Positions 24,693-34,413 of a stretch of 64,000 nucleotides of DNA are shown piece by piece; the stretch's first letter is position 1; the number at the start of each line of letters is the position of its first letter. The position numbers were made by a program, and so were the translations under genes. The stretch is from the NCBI GenBank assembly GCA_041401985.1, contig JAWKTE010000006.1, positions 1 to 64,000 on the forward strand. The letters are read 5' to 3'. Below the pieces are notes generated by a model that was given only the letters and a program-made list of their open reading frames with translations, was not told the origin of the DNA and searched no databases. The stretch is from JACKHA01 sp041401985. Lineage in GTDB: Bacteria; Planctomycetota; Phycisphaerae; Phycisphaerales; UBA1924.

Positions 24693-27260
24693 TCAGCAGC
24701 CGGCGGCGAAGATCGCCAGGTAGTAGAAGAAGTCGTCGTTGTTGAGGATGCCGTTGGGCACGCCGTAGCCCGGCTGGCCCGCGACCGCGCCCGTGGTCAG
24801 ATCGGCGACGGCCAGGTTGCCCGCGGCGAACTCGCCGAGGAAGGCGAAGAAGTCATCGTTGTTCAGGATGCCATTGGGAACGAGATAGCCCGGCTGCGCC
24901 GGGATTGCACCGGTGGTGATATCGGGACCGCAGCCCGCGGTCATGAACGGGACGCCCTGGACGCGTGGGGCGTTGTAGGGATCGTCGGCCCAGAACGAGA
25001 CGGCCATGATCGCCCGCCCGCTCGGGGCCGTGGCGAAAGACGAGTCGCCGTAGTGCTCGAAGCGGCGTCCGACGAACACGTTCTCCTCCGGGTCGACCGC
25101 GCTGCCGCTCGGTCCGAGCCGGACCCGGAAGGTGGTGAGGTTCCCGTCGACCTGCGCGTCGCGGCGCGAGCCCATGATGAAGTAGTCGGTGCCGCTGGTG
25201 AGGATGGCCAGAGGGATGGCGTCCTGACCGGCGACCACGAACGTCGGCTCGGTCGGCTCTCCGTTCCGGGACAGCCGACGGGCGTAGATGTGCCTGCCGT
25301 CGTTGTACCTGGCCCATGCGACGATGCAGGACTGGCCGTTGGAGGCGAGTTTGACCTGCTCGGTGAGCCAGGAGCCTGTGGACTCGACGAGCCTGGTGTC
25401 CAGCAACGAGCCGGCCGAGTCGACGTGCGCAACCCACACCGCGCCGCCCGTGCTTCCGAACGCGTACCACGCGATCAGGAATCCGTCGTCCACCGCGGCG
25501 ACATCGAAGTGGAACGAGGCGTCGGTGGACGGTGCGAGGTGGAACGGCCCCGCCTCGATCTGGCCAAGCGTGTTGACCAGGGCGTACTGCAGCGGCTTCT
25601 GCCCCGTCAGGAGCAGATTATCGTGCCACGCGACGCAGTATCGCTGGCCGTCCCAGGCGATCTTCGGGCGGGAGGTCGCCCCGGTGGGGTCGTTCGTAAA
25701 GATGACGGTCCCGTTGGGCCCGCTGGGCACCGTGCCGTCCGGGAGCACCCTTGCCATGCGCACGGCCCCGAACGGGCTCTCGTACACGATCGCGTGCTGG
25801 CCGCCCCCGAACACGGAGTCGGGATGCGACAGCGGCTGGCCCAGAGCAGTGGCGACGGGGAACGCGGAGGCGTCGATGGGCGTGCCGTCGATCGCGGTTC
25901 GGATCGCGTAGAGGTCGGGTTGGTAGCCGGGCTTGCCCTCGCGCCAGTCCTCGAACACGGTGACGAACTGCTGCCCGTCGAACGACGTCGCGCTGTTGGT
26001 CTGCCAGGCGGCGCCCGTCGAAACCTCGAGGGGCGCGGGGGTGTCCAGCACCAGGCCCGACGCGTCGATCCGGGCAGCCTGCGTGTCGTGCACGAACTCG
26101 GTGCCGCGGGCGTAGTTGCCCTGCCACAGCACGAAGAACTGCGACCCGATGGTGGCGACGCCAAAGCTGTCCTGGCTGCGACCTTCGAGCGTCGAGACCG
26201 GGAACGGCGAGCCCGGCACCCCGTCGCGGTCGACCCTGATCGCCCACAGGTCGGAGTTGAGGAACAACGGCTCTGACGTCGAGAACGCGATGAGGTGGTC
26301 CGAGCCGTTGAAGCCGACCTGGGCCGCCCACGTCACGACGAACGGCTGGGCGCCGCCGTCGAGCAGGAGCCTCGGCCCGGAGACCGGCGTGCCCTGCGGA
26401 TCGACGTGCGCCCCGTAGATGTCCCAGACTACCCCGTTGCGTCGCTGCCACACGACGTAGAAGTTCTGCCCGTCGAAGTCGATGTGGGCGTCGATGTCGG
26501 CTCCGCCTCCGGAGATGTTGACCCCGCCGGGATCGAGCACCTGGCCCTGGGGCGTGACGCGGGCGGCCCACACGGCCTGGTTGGGCGTCTGCACCCACAC
26601 CACCATGTAGACCCCGTCGCCGTACGCGACCTTCGGATAGCCGAGCGCCGTTGCGCCGCTGGCCACGACCAGCGGGACCGGATCGAGCACCGTTCCGTCG
26701 CCGGCCACGCGCGTCGCGTAGATCGAACCGGCCGCCGCCTGCACCACGAGGAAACCGCCGGAGCCGTCGCTGGCGACCGCGGGCCATTCGAGGGATGTCG
26801 AGCGGCTGTCGATGAGGAAGCCAGCCGGGTCGCGGAGCGTGCCGTCCGACGCGACGCGCATGCCATACAGCGCAGCACCCTCGTGCCACGCGACGAGGAA
26901 GTCGTCTCCGCCGCCCCACGCGACCGCCGGAACGCCGGTGGCTTCTCTGGCCGGGTCGCGCAGGAGTTTGAGGCTCCCGGGGTACAGATTGGTGCCGTCG
27001 GTCCGGATCCGCTGGGCGTACAGGTCGTACCCCGTCGGGTTGTTCCCGCCCACGCGGAGGTCGATCCAGGCGGCGAAGTAGTCGGACTCGCCCGCGGTCA
27101 CCGCGCCATAGAACTGCTCCCCGAAACCGGCCTGGTACGCCGCGGTCTGCTCGAGCACGGCCCGGCTCATGTCCGGTTGGGCCGGCGCGGGTCGAGCGGT
27201 GATCACCGCGAGCGCCAGTGCCGCGACCAACGCGAAACCTGTCAATCCCCCGGGGCGCAT
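24693..27260 (-). CDS. Secreted beta-propeller-like protein with GC-type dockerin
   Basis: 855 residues. Signal peptide GLTGFALVAALALAVITARPAPA. From residue 30 to about 780 the protein is built of roughly 50-60-residue units of the form AWGGGDDFLVAWHE...YGMRVASDGT and AYGDGVYMVVWVQ...WAARVTPQGQVLDPGG, which predict successive propeller blades. The C-terminus has two dockerin-like units ending AIFAAGC. No enzyme motif was found. ATG 27260 has AAGGAG seven bases upstream; the frame upstream of it is Arg-rich and rejected. The last 130 or so bases are nearly the same as in the 27602-30046 gene. Confidence 0.85.
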   Translation of the reverse strand: MRPGGLTGFALVAALALAVITARPAPAQPDMSRAVLEQTAAYQAGFGEQFYGAVTAGESDYFAAWIDLRVGGNNPTGYDLYAQRIRTDGTNLYPGSLKLLRDPAREATGVPAVAWGGGDDFLVAWHEGAALYGMRVASDGTLRDPAGFLIDSRSTSLEWPAVASDGSGGFLVVQAAAGSIYATRVAGDGTVLDPVPLVVASGATALGYPKVAYGDGVYMVVWVQTPNQAVWAARVTPQGQVLDPGGVNISGGGADIDAHIDFDGQNFYVVWQRRNGVVWDIYGAHVDPQGTPVSGPRLLLDGGAQPFVVTWAAQVGFNGSDHLIAFSTSEPLFLNSDLWAIRVDRDGVPGSPFPVSTLEGRSQDSFGVATIGSQFFVLWQGNYARGTEFVHDTQAARIDASGLVLDTPAPLEVSTGAAWQTNSATSFDGQQFVTVFEDWREGKPGYQPDLYAIRTAIDGTPIDASAFPVATALGQPLSHPDSVFGGGQHAIVYESPFGAVRMARVLPDGTVPSGPNGTVIFTNDPTGATSRPKIAWDGQRYCVAWHDNLLLTGQKPLQYALVNTLGQIEAGPFHLAPSTDASFHFDVAAVDDGFLIAWYAFGSTGGAVWVAHVDSAGSLLDTRLVESTGSWLTEQVKLASNGQSCIVAWARYNDGRHIYARRLSRNGEPTEPTFVVAGQDAIPLAILTSGTDYFIMGSRRDAQVDGNLTTFRVRLGPSGSAVDPEENVFVGRRFEHYGDSSFATAPSGRAIMAVSFWADDPYNAPRVQGVPFMTAGCGPDITTGAIPAQPGYLVPNGILNNDDFFAFLGEFAAGNLAVADLTTGAVAGQPGYGVPNGILNNDDFFYYLAIFAAGC

Positions 27261-27534
27261 GCCATCACTCCTTCCTCGCTCGGACGCCGGAGCCACTGCA
27301 ACGCCTCCACAGCGAACGCACCGGCGCGGCCGATCGGCAGGTGGGGCGAGCGCCCGTCCTGATACGCCCGTTCGGAATTCCAAGGGCTCTTCCCGTCGCC
27401 CCGGAGTTGATCGATCGGCCCGACGCCGCGCCGCTGCCACGTTCTCGTGGCGTCGCATGAGTCGTCCCGCACGGGGACACGTCGGGTTGGTTGGCACACA
27501 TCGGACCCGCGCCGAAGCCCCCCCACGAACGAAA

Positions 27535-27565
27535 GCACCCCAGACGGCGGCGCCGTCTGGGGTGC
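27535..27565 (-). terminator. Intrinsic terminator (minus strand)
   Basis: A perfect 14-bp stem GCACCCCAGACGGC/GCCGTCTGGGGTGC with a 3-base loop. On the minus strand it is followed by TTTCG. It lies about 37 bases past the stop of the carboxypeptidase gene, so the two neighbouring dockerin genes are separate transcription units. Confidence 0.88.
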
Positions 27566-27601
27566 GGATGCAACGTCTCTCGGGCGCTCCTTCTGCCGCG
27601 C

Positions 27602-30046
27602 TCAGCAGCCGGCGGCGAAGATCGCCAGGTAGTAGAAGAAGTCGTCGTTGTTGAGGATGCCGTTAGGCACCCCGTAACCCGGCTGGCCGGCGACCGCGCC
27701 CGTGGTCAGATCGGCGACGGCCAGGTTGCCCGCGGCGAACTGGGCCAGGTAGTAGAAGAAGTCGTCGTTGTTGAGCACGCCGTTGGGCACGCCGTAGCCG
27801 GGCATGCCCGCGACGGCGCCGGTGGTCAGGTCCGGCTGGCAGGCCGGCGGGAGCGGGCACGACGACGACCAGACCTTGAAGGCGTCGATGCCGCCCTCGA
27901 CGATGTCGCCCGAACCGGTGTCGGCGATGACGAAGCGCACGAGGGTCTGGGCGGTGGGCGCGACGAAGTCGGCCACGCGGAAGCGGCGCAGGAACCAGCC
28001 GTTGGCGGTGTCGGGCCCGAGCGGGCCGAGGGTCTGGACGTTGGTCCACGTCTGGCCGTTGTCGTTGGAGACGTCGGTCTCGAAGATGTCGTTGATAGTG
28101 GTGTCCTCGCCGCCGTGGTTCGAGAACCACTGGGCGTACTGGACCATCGCCTCCGGGTGGTCGGCCAGGTCGAGCAGCGGGCTGGTCAGCGTGGTGCGTC
28201 CGCCGTCGACGTCGCCGTTGGAGGCGTTGGTCTCGGGGTTCTGGCCCGTGATCATCGCGAACACGTCGCCGCCGGGCAGGTAGTAGTCATTGGCGTCCTG
28301 GGACTCGGTGTTGTTGGGGTCGATGCGCTCCCAGCGGCCCGTGGTGGCGTTGTCGCCCGGGGCCGAGAGGGACCACCCGGCCGAGCCGGACGAGAAGTCG
28401 TCGTAGCGGACGACCGTGACCTGGCGGGCGGGCAGTTCGAGCGGGTCGCTCGCCCCGCCGACCGGGTATGTGTACGTCTGGCCGTTGGAAGACGCGGCGG
28501 AGAAGTAGACCTGCGTGACCGTGCCGCACGCGCCGGCGGGAATCGCGGCCGAGTGCACGTTCTGCTCGATCAGGGTCATGGGCGTCGCGGTGAACGGGCC
28601 GCTGGTGCCGATGCGGGTGTGGACCATCGCGTTGGGGTCGGAGGCGATCGGATACAGCCCGCGGCTGACATCGACGATGATGTCGGTGGTCGTGTTCTCG
28701 GACAGGGCATCGGGCGCGCCCTCGAGGAAATGGAACCCCAGCGGCTGGTCGATCAGGAAATGCCCGAGTTCGACCATGCCCGCGAAGTACTCCTGCCCGG
28801 TGGGCACGATCTCCGAGGGCTCGGCGATGAACCCGCCCTCGTTGCCCTGGTCGGGGCGGAGTTCGATGGTCCAGCCCAGGGCGCCGGCGGTGTCGCCGAA
28901 CCAGTCCTTCGCGCCGCCCGACGTGAAGTAGAGCACGACCGAGCCCGGGCCGGTCAGATAGGTCTTGGTGCTCGACGAGTGCATGCCGGTGTTGATAGCG
29001 TGCATGGCTCCGCGCTGCAGGGCCTCGTCGTCCGGGCGGTCGTAGGTCCAGCCGATGCCCGAGAGGATGTTCTGGGCGTAGGTGTGCGTGTCGACCGCGA
29101 CCGCGATCTGCGGGTTGGCCGAGACGAAGTTCGAGACGGCCACGACCTCGGGCTCGCTGAACACGAACGGGCCGCGATAGGTCTCGCTGTTGGGATCGCC
29201 CGAGGAGCCGACGCCGCCCCAGTTGGCGTCCCAGTTTCGGTTGGGGTCGACGCCGAAGGACCCGCCGCCGTTGTTCCGCCGGGTCTTGCGCCACAGGCGC
29301 TGGTTGGTCCAGGTGTAGACGTACCCGTCGGGGTTGACGATCGGGACGATGATGATCTCGTAGTTGTCGAGCAGGAACGTCGCGCCGGGATCGGTGCCGT
29401 AGTTCTCGACCAGGAAGTCGCCGGTCCACATCGTGGTCATGCCGGCGAGCCACTCGCGCGCGTGCTGCATGGACTGCAGGAAGAACGCGGGCTTCGTGCC
29501 CGGCGTCGTGCCGGGGGCGTTGAGGCGGGCGCCGAACACGTCACGCCCTTCCAGCGACGTGCCGACGCTCAGGCGGGTGGCGATGTCCGGGCGCAACGTG
29601 ACCCACGCGTCGATCTGGGCCGAGTACTGGTCGCGGTCCTTGAAGTCGGTGAACCACGACGGATCGTCGATCAGCCCCTGGGCCAGCGCCGCGTTGTGGG
29701 CCTCGATCCGGGCCCGCTCGGCGTCGATCCGCGCCTGCACGTCCGGGATCGCGATCTCGTACTCCAGCCCCGCCGCATCCAGCACCTCGAGCCCGCCCGG
29801 CGGGATCAGCCAGTCCTGGCGCCCCAGGCCGGGCGTCTCGGTCCAGCAGTCGCGCGAGACGCTCATCACGACGCGCATGTCGCGCAGCGAGCGGATCTGG
29901 ACGCTCACCAGGGTGTGCCCGTCGACCCGATCGGCCGCGCCGACATTCGCGCCGTGCTCGCCCGCGCGGGCGTCCTGTGCCAGAGCCTGCGGAACGCCAA
30001 CCACCAGGCCGCAGGCCGCGGCCAGGACGATGCTGCTGATCTGCAT
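27602..30046 (-). CDS. Secreted M14 zinc carboxypeptidase with GC-type dockerin
   Basis: 814 residues. Signal peptide MQISSIVLAAACGLVVGVPQALA. A pro-region (about 25-130) is followed by an M14 peptidase domain (about 135-430): Zn ligands H195 and E198 in MQHAREW, H321 in DTHTY, substrate-binding Arg in DPNRNW (R270), and catalytic E395 in TIELRP. Then comes a beta-rich domain with a jelly-roll look (ATTGRWERIDPNNTES..., LVRFVIADTGSGD) at about 560-740, and two dockerin units ending AIFAAGC. M14 enzymes remove C-terminal residues from peptides. All catalytic residues are present, so it should be active. GGAGG is eight bases before ATG 30046. It has its own terminator at 27535. Confidence 0.9.
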   Translation of the reverse strand: MQISSIVLAAACGLVVGVPQALAQDARAGEHGANVGAADRVDGHTLVSVQIRSLRDMRVVMSVSRDCWTETPGLGRQDWLIPPGGLEVLDAAGLEYEIAIPDVQARIDAERARIEAHNAALAQGLIDDPSWFTDFKDRDQYSAQIDAWVTLRPDIATRLSVGTSLEGRDVFGARLNAPGTTPGTKPAFFLQSMQHAREWLAGMTTMWTGDFLVENYGTDPGATFLLDNYEIIIVPIVNPDGYVYTWTNQRLWRKTRRNNGGGSFGVDPNRNWDANWGGVGSSGDPNSETYRGPFVFSEPEVVAVSNFVSANPQIAVAVDTHTYAQNILSGIGWTYDRPDDEALQRGAMHAINTGMHSSSTKTYLTGPGSVVLYFTSGGAKDWFGDTAGALGWTIELRPDQGNEGGFIAEPSEIVPTGQEYFAGMVELGHFLIDQPLGFHFLEGAPDALSENTTTDIIVDVSRGLYPIASDPNAMVHTRIGTSGPFTATPMTLIEQNVHSAAIPAGACGTVTQVYFSAASSNGQTYTYPVGGASDPLELPARQVTVVRYDDFSSGSAGWSLSAPGDNATTGRWERIDPNNTESQDANDYYLPGGDVFAMITGQNPETNASNGDVDGGRTTLTSPLLDLADHPEAMVQYAQWFSNHGGEDTTINDIFETDVSNDNGQTWTNVQTLGPLGPDTANGWFLRRFRVADFVAPTAQTLVRFVIADTGSGDIVEGGIDAFKVWSSSCPLPPACQPDLTTGAVAGMPGYGVPNGVLNNDDFFYYLAQFAAGNLAVADLTTGAVAGQPGYGVPNGILNNDDFFYYLAIFAAGC

Positions 30047-30233
30047 GAGATGCGCCTCCCCGAAGCGGATTGCCCCCCGGAACCCCACAAGATACACGAT
30101 GGCGCGGCCAGCGGTGCCGGAGATTCGCCAGGAAGCGGTATCGGACGTGATTCCGTGCGACTTCCCGGGAGGTGTTCCGGGGTCTGTGAGGATGCGGGGC
30201 GTCCGATCCGCCCAAACGCCTCGGGTCATGGCC

Positions 30234-31967
30234 CTATCGAACCCGAACGACGACGACCGTCTGATCGTCCACCTGGCCCTTGAGCCCGGTGAACGAGCGG
30301 AGTTCCCAGAAGATGCGTTCGAGAACGACCTGGGCGGGGGCGTCGGGCTCCAGGGCGATGCCGTGCAGGACCGCCGAGCGGAGGCGTTCGCGACCGAACC
30401 GCTCGCCCAGGAACGAGCGGGCGTCGATGAGGCCGTCGGTGTAGCAGACCAGCACGTCGCCGGGGCGCAGGTCCACCGAGGCCGGGCGGTACGACTGGTC
30501 CTCGTCGATGCCGATGACCAGCCCCTCGGCCGGGAGCATCTGGATGTCCTCGGGGCGGGGGCGGCGCGGCTGGTCCGGGGCGCGGAACAGGATCGGCGGG
30601 TCGTGCCCGGCCGAGCAGTACGTCAGGCGGGCGGTGGCGGCGTCGAGGGCGCCGAGCCAGACCGTGACGAACTCGGTGTCGAGCGTGTCGCGGCACAGGT
30701 CGCGGTTCACACACGCCAGCACGGTCGGCACATCCACAGGGCCATCGTCCTGCGCGTGGGCCCGCAGCGAGGCGCGGCAGGCGGACATGAGCAAGGCCGC
30801 GGGCAGGCCCTTGCCCACCACGTCCCCGACCGCCACCGCCAGCGACGCCGTCGCCTTCGGCCCGATCTCGAACACGTCGAGGAAGTCGCCCCCGAGTTCC
30901 AGGCTCGGGACGTACCTGAAGGCCACGTCGAACCGCGCCATGCTCGGCACGCGGTCCGGGAGCATGCGTCGCTGGACCGCGGCCCCGAGCAGCACCTGCT
31001 GCTGCAACTGCTCCTCGTGGCGCTTGGCCCGGAGCAGGCGGGCCTGCTCGACGGCGGTGGCGGCCTGGTTGGCCAGCACCTGGGCCAGGCGCGCGTCGGT
31101 GTCCGTGAACACGCGGGGCGAGCGCGAGTACAGGCGCATCACGCCGATGGCCTGGTCCTGGAACGCCATGCCCGCCTGCATGGCCGAGATGAGCCCCTCG
31201 CTCTGGACCAGGTCGGGTATGTTCACGCGTGGATCGCGCCGCAGGTCGTGCACGCGCACCACCTCGCCCGCCAGGGCCTCGCGGTCGAAGCGCCGGTCCT
31301 TCGAGAGCGGACGCGGGTCGTTCAGCCAGTCGCCGCTGAGCCCGATCGACGCCTTGAGCACGAGTTCGGCCTCGTGCAGGTCCGAGGCGGGGCCCTCGGC
31401 GTCCTCCGGGAACAGCACGATCGAGCCGGCGTCGAGGTCGAGCACGTCGAGCGCGGACTCGAGGGCGGCCTTTAGCACGCGGTCCATCGACTCGCCCCGC
31501 ACCAGCATCGACGACAGGCGGTGCAGCACCCGCATCTCGCGCAGACGCCCCCAGAGTTCCACTTCCTGCTCGCACAGGTCCGCCGCGCCGGCCATGAGGT
31601 ACCGGACCGCGCCGCGCAGGCGGGCCCTCGTGTTGTCGCCCAGCGCGGGCGCGCCGGGGTGGATCACCGCGAAGCCGACGACGGTGCCCGCGACGTCGAG
31701 CGGCTCGAGGATCGCGTCCTCGGGCGGGTCTGGCGCGTCGGTGAGCGTCCAGCCCGGCGGGGCGTCGCTGGGCAGGATGAGGCGTCCCCGCTCGTCGCGG
31801 AGTTCGACGCGCACGCCGACCAGCGCGGTGAGTTCGGCGAACAGGCGCGAGAGCGAGCCGTCGGTCAGGAACTGGCCGAGCGAGAGGCGTTCGTCGGGGC
31901 GGACCGGGGCGCGCGGGCCCGGGAGCGTCGGCTCACCGCCCGGCGCGTCGAGTGGCGGGCTTCCCAT
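30234..31967 (-). CDS. GAF domain/SpoIIE-type PP2C phosphatase
   Basis: 577 residues. N-terminal sensor part (about 25-140), a GAF domain (about 155-320, with LHRLSSMLVRGESMDRVL and DLDAGSIVLF) and a C-terminal SpoIIE/PP2C phosphatase (about 345-577). The metal-binding residues are visible: LGGDFLDVF, VGDVVGKGLPAALLMS, CYTDGLIDAR and VDDQTVVVV. Such proteins usually dephosphorylate anti-sigma-factor antagonists in partner-switching pathways, in the cytosol. No partner gene is next to it. ATG 31967 is used; a TTG at 32033 overlaps the upstream stop codon (TTGA) and would add 22 residues, so coupling to the upstream gene is possible. Confidence 0.85.
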   Translation of the reverse strand: MGSPPLDAPGGEPTLPGPRAPVRPDERLSLGQFLTDGSLSRLFAELTALVGVRVELRDERGRLILPSDAPPGWTLTDAPDPPEDAILEPLDVAGTVVGFAVIHPGAPALGDNTRARLRGAVRYLMAGAADLCEQEVELWGRLREMRVLHRLSSMLVRGESMDRVLKAALESALDVLDLDAGSIVLFPEDAEGPASDLHEAELVLKASIGLSGDWLNDPRPLSKDRRFDREALAGEVVRVHDLRRDPRVNIPDLVQSEGLISAMQAGMAFQDQAIGVMRLYSRSPRVFTDTDARLAQVLANQAATAVEQARLLRAKRHEEQLQQQVLLGAAVQRRMLPDRVPSMARFDVAFRYVPSLELGGDFLDVFEIGPKATASLAVAVGDVVGKGLPAALLMSACRASLRAHAQDDGPVDVPTVLACVNRDLCRDTLDTEFVTVWLGALDAATARLTYCSAGHDPPILFRAPDQPRRPRPEDIQMLPAEGLVIGIDEDQSYRPASVDLRPGDVLVCYTDGLIDARSFLGERFGRERLRSAVLHGIALEPDAPAQVVLERIFWELRSFTGLKGQVDDQTVVVVRVR

Positions 31968-32029
31968 CTCGTCGTCCCGAGCATCGGGACGCCAGTGGTC
32001 CGGCCCGGGCGTGCTGAAGGCCGTCTCGC

Positions 32030-34027
32030 TCAAGGCAGGCCTGTCCGGTTGTTCTCGATCTGGCCCGCCCACACGCCGCGGACCATCTCGAGCAGGGCGG
32101 CCCCGTGCTGCGAGGCGGACTGCCCCTGGGCGTCGGGATCGGGGGCGTACTGGTCGAGCAGCCGCTGGTAGAGGTCGAGGCCCTCGTGGAGCATGGCGTC
32201 GTTGCCGCGCTGGAAGCCCAGGTAGGCCAGCAGCAGGGCCGAGTCGGTGCCGAGCAGGGCCCGCTGGCCCGCCAGCGCGCCGGAGATGTTCGTGCGGAGT
32301 TCCTGGGCGATCTCGTCGAGCCGGTCCGCCGCCGGCAGCATCGACGCGTCGTAGGTGGTGGCGGCGACCTCCGGGTGCTCGGCGAGCATGTTCCGCAGGT
32401 TCGTGCCCGCCGAGAGGTACATGCCGGCGCCGAGCTGGGCGTGCAGGCGTCCGACGCCCGCCATCCAGTCGCCGTTGCGCATGCCCAGGGCGCGGGTGAA
32501 GCGTTCCTCGGCGTCGAAATAGGCCCGGCGCGACAGCAACTCGGCGGCGATCGCCATGTGCTGGGCGTACACGCCCTCGCGGTTCTCGAGCGGGGTGTAC
32601 CGCTCGAGGCGCAGGCCCGACTCGCGGATCACGCGGAGGGCCTCGGGATCGAGTGGGCGGAAGGTGTTCAGCCCGGGCGTGCGGTTGTCGCTGGCCGGGT
32701 CGTCGCCCGGCTCGAACTCGCCGCGCTGCAGGTTCGCGCGGGACTCCCGCAGCACCTGCGGCTGGGACAGGTCCTGCGACAGGCGCTCGCGGATCTCGGC
32801 CAGACGCCGATCCCATTCTTCGGAGCCGGGGGCCATCGCGTCCGGCGTGCCTCCCGGTGTGGTTCCCGGTGTCGTACCGGGTGTGGACACGCCCGGATCG
32901 GTGCCGGGTGCGTTGCCCGGGTTCTGGCCCGCGGGCGGGTCCTGCCCTGGGGGCGTGGCGAGGCCGGCGGCGACCTCGCGCGCGTGATTGAGCATCGCCT
33001 GGTACGAGTTGGGCACGACGGTCGACTGGGCCCTCGTGCCCGGGCCCGCGTTGATCGACGTGTTCGGCTGGGAGGGATCGACCGCGCCGCTGTCGGCGGC
33101 CCCGGTGGGGGCGGCACCCGGGCGCTCGATCTGGGTGCTCGCGCTCACAAGCGAGTCCATGCGGATGCCGCGGAGCGGAGAGGCGGTCAGGCCCCAGACC
33201 TCCCCGGTGTTGGGGTTGGCCATCTGGGCGAGCATCTCGGGCTGGATGCCGCGATTGACGGTGTACGCCGACGTGGACCGGAGCATGCCCATGAGCGAGC
33301 CGGTCTGGAGGGCGTAGGGATCGGACGAGGCCGGGAGGGGGTCGGTGTTCGCGTCGGTGCCGGGCGTGATGGTGCCCGGCGTGATCGTGCCGGGGCGCAC
33401 GGCCCCGGGCGTCTGGACGCCGGTGGTGGGAGCCGAGAACCCGGTTGCCTGCGGGCCGACGCCGCCTCCGCTGCGTTCGACGATGCCGGCACCGTTGCCG
33501 AGCATGCCGCTGGGATTGGCGGTGGAGAGCGCCATCTGGTACTGGAGGGCCTCGGTGCCGCGGATTCCCATGCCCGCCAGTCCGGAGAACAGCGAGTCGC
33601 GCCGGAAGGCGAAGAGGTCGTTGGACCCAAGTTCGCCCCGGAAGTCGTTGGGGGCGATGTAGCCCACGTCGCCCCGGAACGAAGCGCCGTTGGGGGCGTT
33701 GCCGGTCACGATGGCGTTGCGGATGGCCAGTTGGCGGTTGAAGGCGGCGGCGTTGTTCGGGCCCAGGCGGGGCACGCCGCGGCCCAGGTCGCGCTCGAGC
33801 GACCGGCTCAGGCCCGCGCCGTCGTTGCCGGCGGTCGTGCCGGGTCGGGCCCGGGCCCGCTCCAGCGGGTTGTAGAGGCTCGTGCCGTCGCCGAGGTTGT
33901 ATTGGGCGGAGGCGACGCCGCCCAGCCCGGCGATCGCGATCAGGGCCGCGGCACACCTGGCTGGCGCGACCAGACGGGTCGGGCGGCGTGCCGGGCTGTG
34001 GTTCGTCGTGCGGCGGTCGGCTGGCAT
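32030..34027 (-). CDS. Secreted protein with C-terminal TPR-like region, unknown
   Basis: 665 residues. A long N-terminus with a hydrophobic segment (CAAALIAIAGLGGVASA, about residues 24-40) looks like a signal peptide with a Arg-rich n-region. The middle is Gly/Pro/Thr-rich with short repeats (TPGTITPGTD, STPGTTPGTTPGGTPD), probably disordered. The C-terminal third (about 430-650) is helical, with TPR-like pairs (ELLSRRAYFDAEERFTRALG, ALLLAYLGFQRGNDAMLHEG). A role in envelope assembly or protein interaction is possible but not shown. AAGGAGG is five bases before ATG 34027. It ends at 32030, overlapping or abutting the phosphatase start. Confidence 0.7.
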   Translation of the reverse strand: MPADRRTTNHSPARRPTRLVAPARCAAALIAIAGLGGVASAQYNLGDGTSLYNPLERARARPGTTAGNDGAGLSRSLERDLGRGVPRLGPNNAAAFNRQLAIRNAIVTGNAPNGASFRGDVGYIAPNDFRGELGSNDLFAFRRDSLFSGLAGMGIRGTEALQYQMALSTANPSGMLGNGAGIVERSGGGVGPQATGFSAPTTGVQTPGAVRPGTITPGTITPGTDANTDPLPASSDPYALQTGSLMGMLRSTSAYTVNRGIQPEMLAQMANPNTGEVWGLTASPLRGIRMDSLVSASTQIERPGAAPTGAADSGAVDPSQPNTSINAGPGTRAQSTVVPNSYQAMLNHAREVAAGLATPPGQDPPAGQNPGNAPGTDPGVSTPGTTPGTTPGGTPDAMAPGSEEWDRRLAEIRERLSQDLSQPQVLRESRANLQRGEFEPGDDPASDNRTPGLNTFRPLDPEALRVIRESGLRLERYTPLENREGVYAQHMAIAAELLSRRAYFDAEERFTRALGMRNGDWMAGVGRLHAQLGAGMYLSAGTNLRNMLAEHPEVAATTYDASMLPAADRLDEIAQELRTNISGALAGQRALLGTDSALLLAYLGFQRGNDAMLHEGLDLYQRLLDQYAPDPDAQGQSASQHGAALLEMVRGVWAGQIENNRTGLP

Positions 34028-34413
34028 GGTGCCCTCCTTGCTGAGCGATCGTATTCGGGACGCGAAGCAGATTCGGCCCGTGTCAGCGCCCGATCGCGCG
34101 AAGATCGGCCCGAATCGGGGCGGGCCGTGTTCTCGGACGCTGGCATGGGCCCGCGCGTGGCGGCCGCACCCCGGACCAACATCGGGCCTCGGTCCACTGT
34201 TCTACGAGCGGCGGCGGCAAGGGTTTGCCCGCGGGGGCGATCCGCCTCTGCGGGGTCGGCAATCCGTGCCGAGGGTTCGTGCCCCAGGGCGAGGAGTTGG
34301 GCCGGGATCCGGAGGCGGGGCTTGGGAATGGCAGAGGTAGACCCGAAACAGGGGGGAACCACAAGAAGCGGGTCGGTGTGAGGGAGAGGTCCGGAAACGC
34401 AGGAGGGACGCCC
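34028..34413. other. Divergent intergenic region
   Basis: It holds the 5' regions of a minus-strand gene (start 34027) and a plus-strand gene (start 34414). No ORF, repeat or clear promoter could be singled out. A ribosome binding site AGGAGG is at 34400-34406. Confidence 0.5.

Noticed and set aside
17077..30046. Cellulosome
   Set aside because: Dockerin-like tails are present, but no cohesin, scaffoldin or glycoside hydrolase was found in the window.
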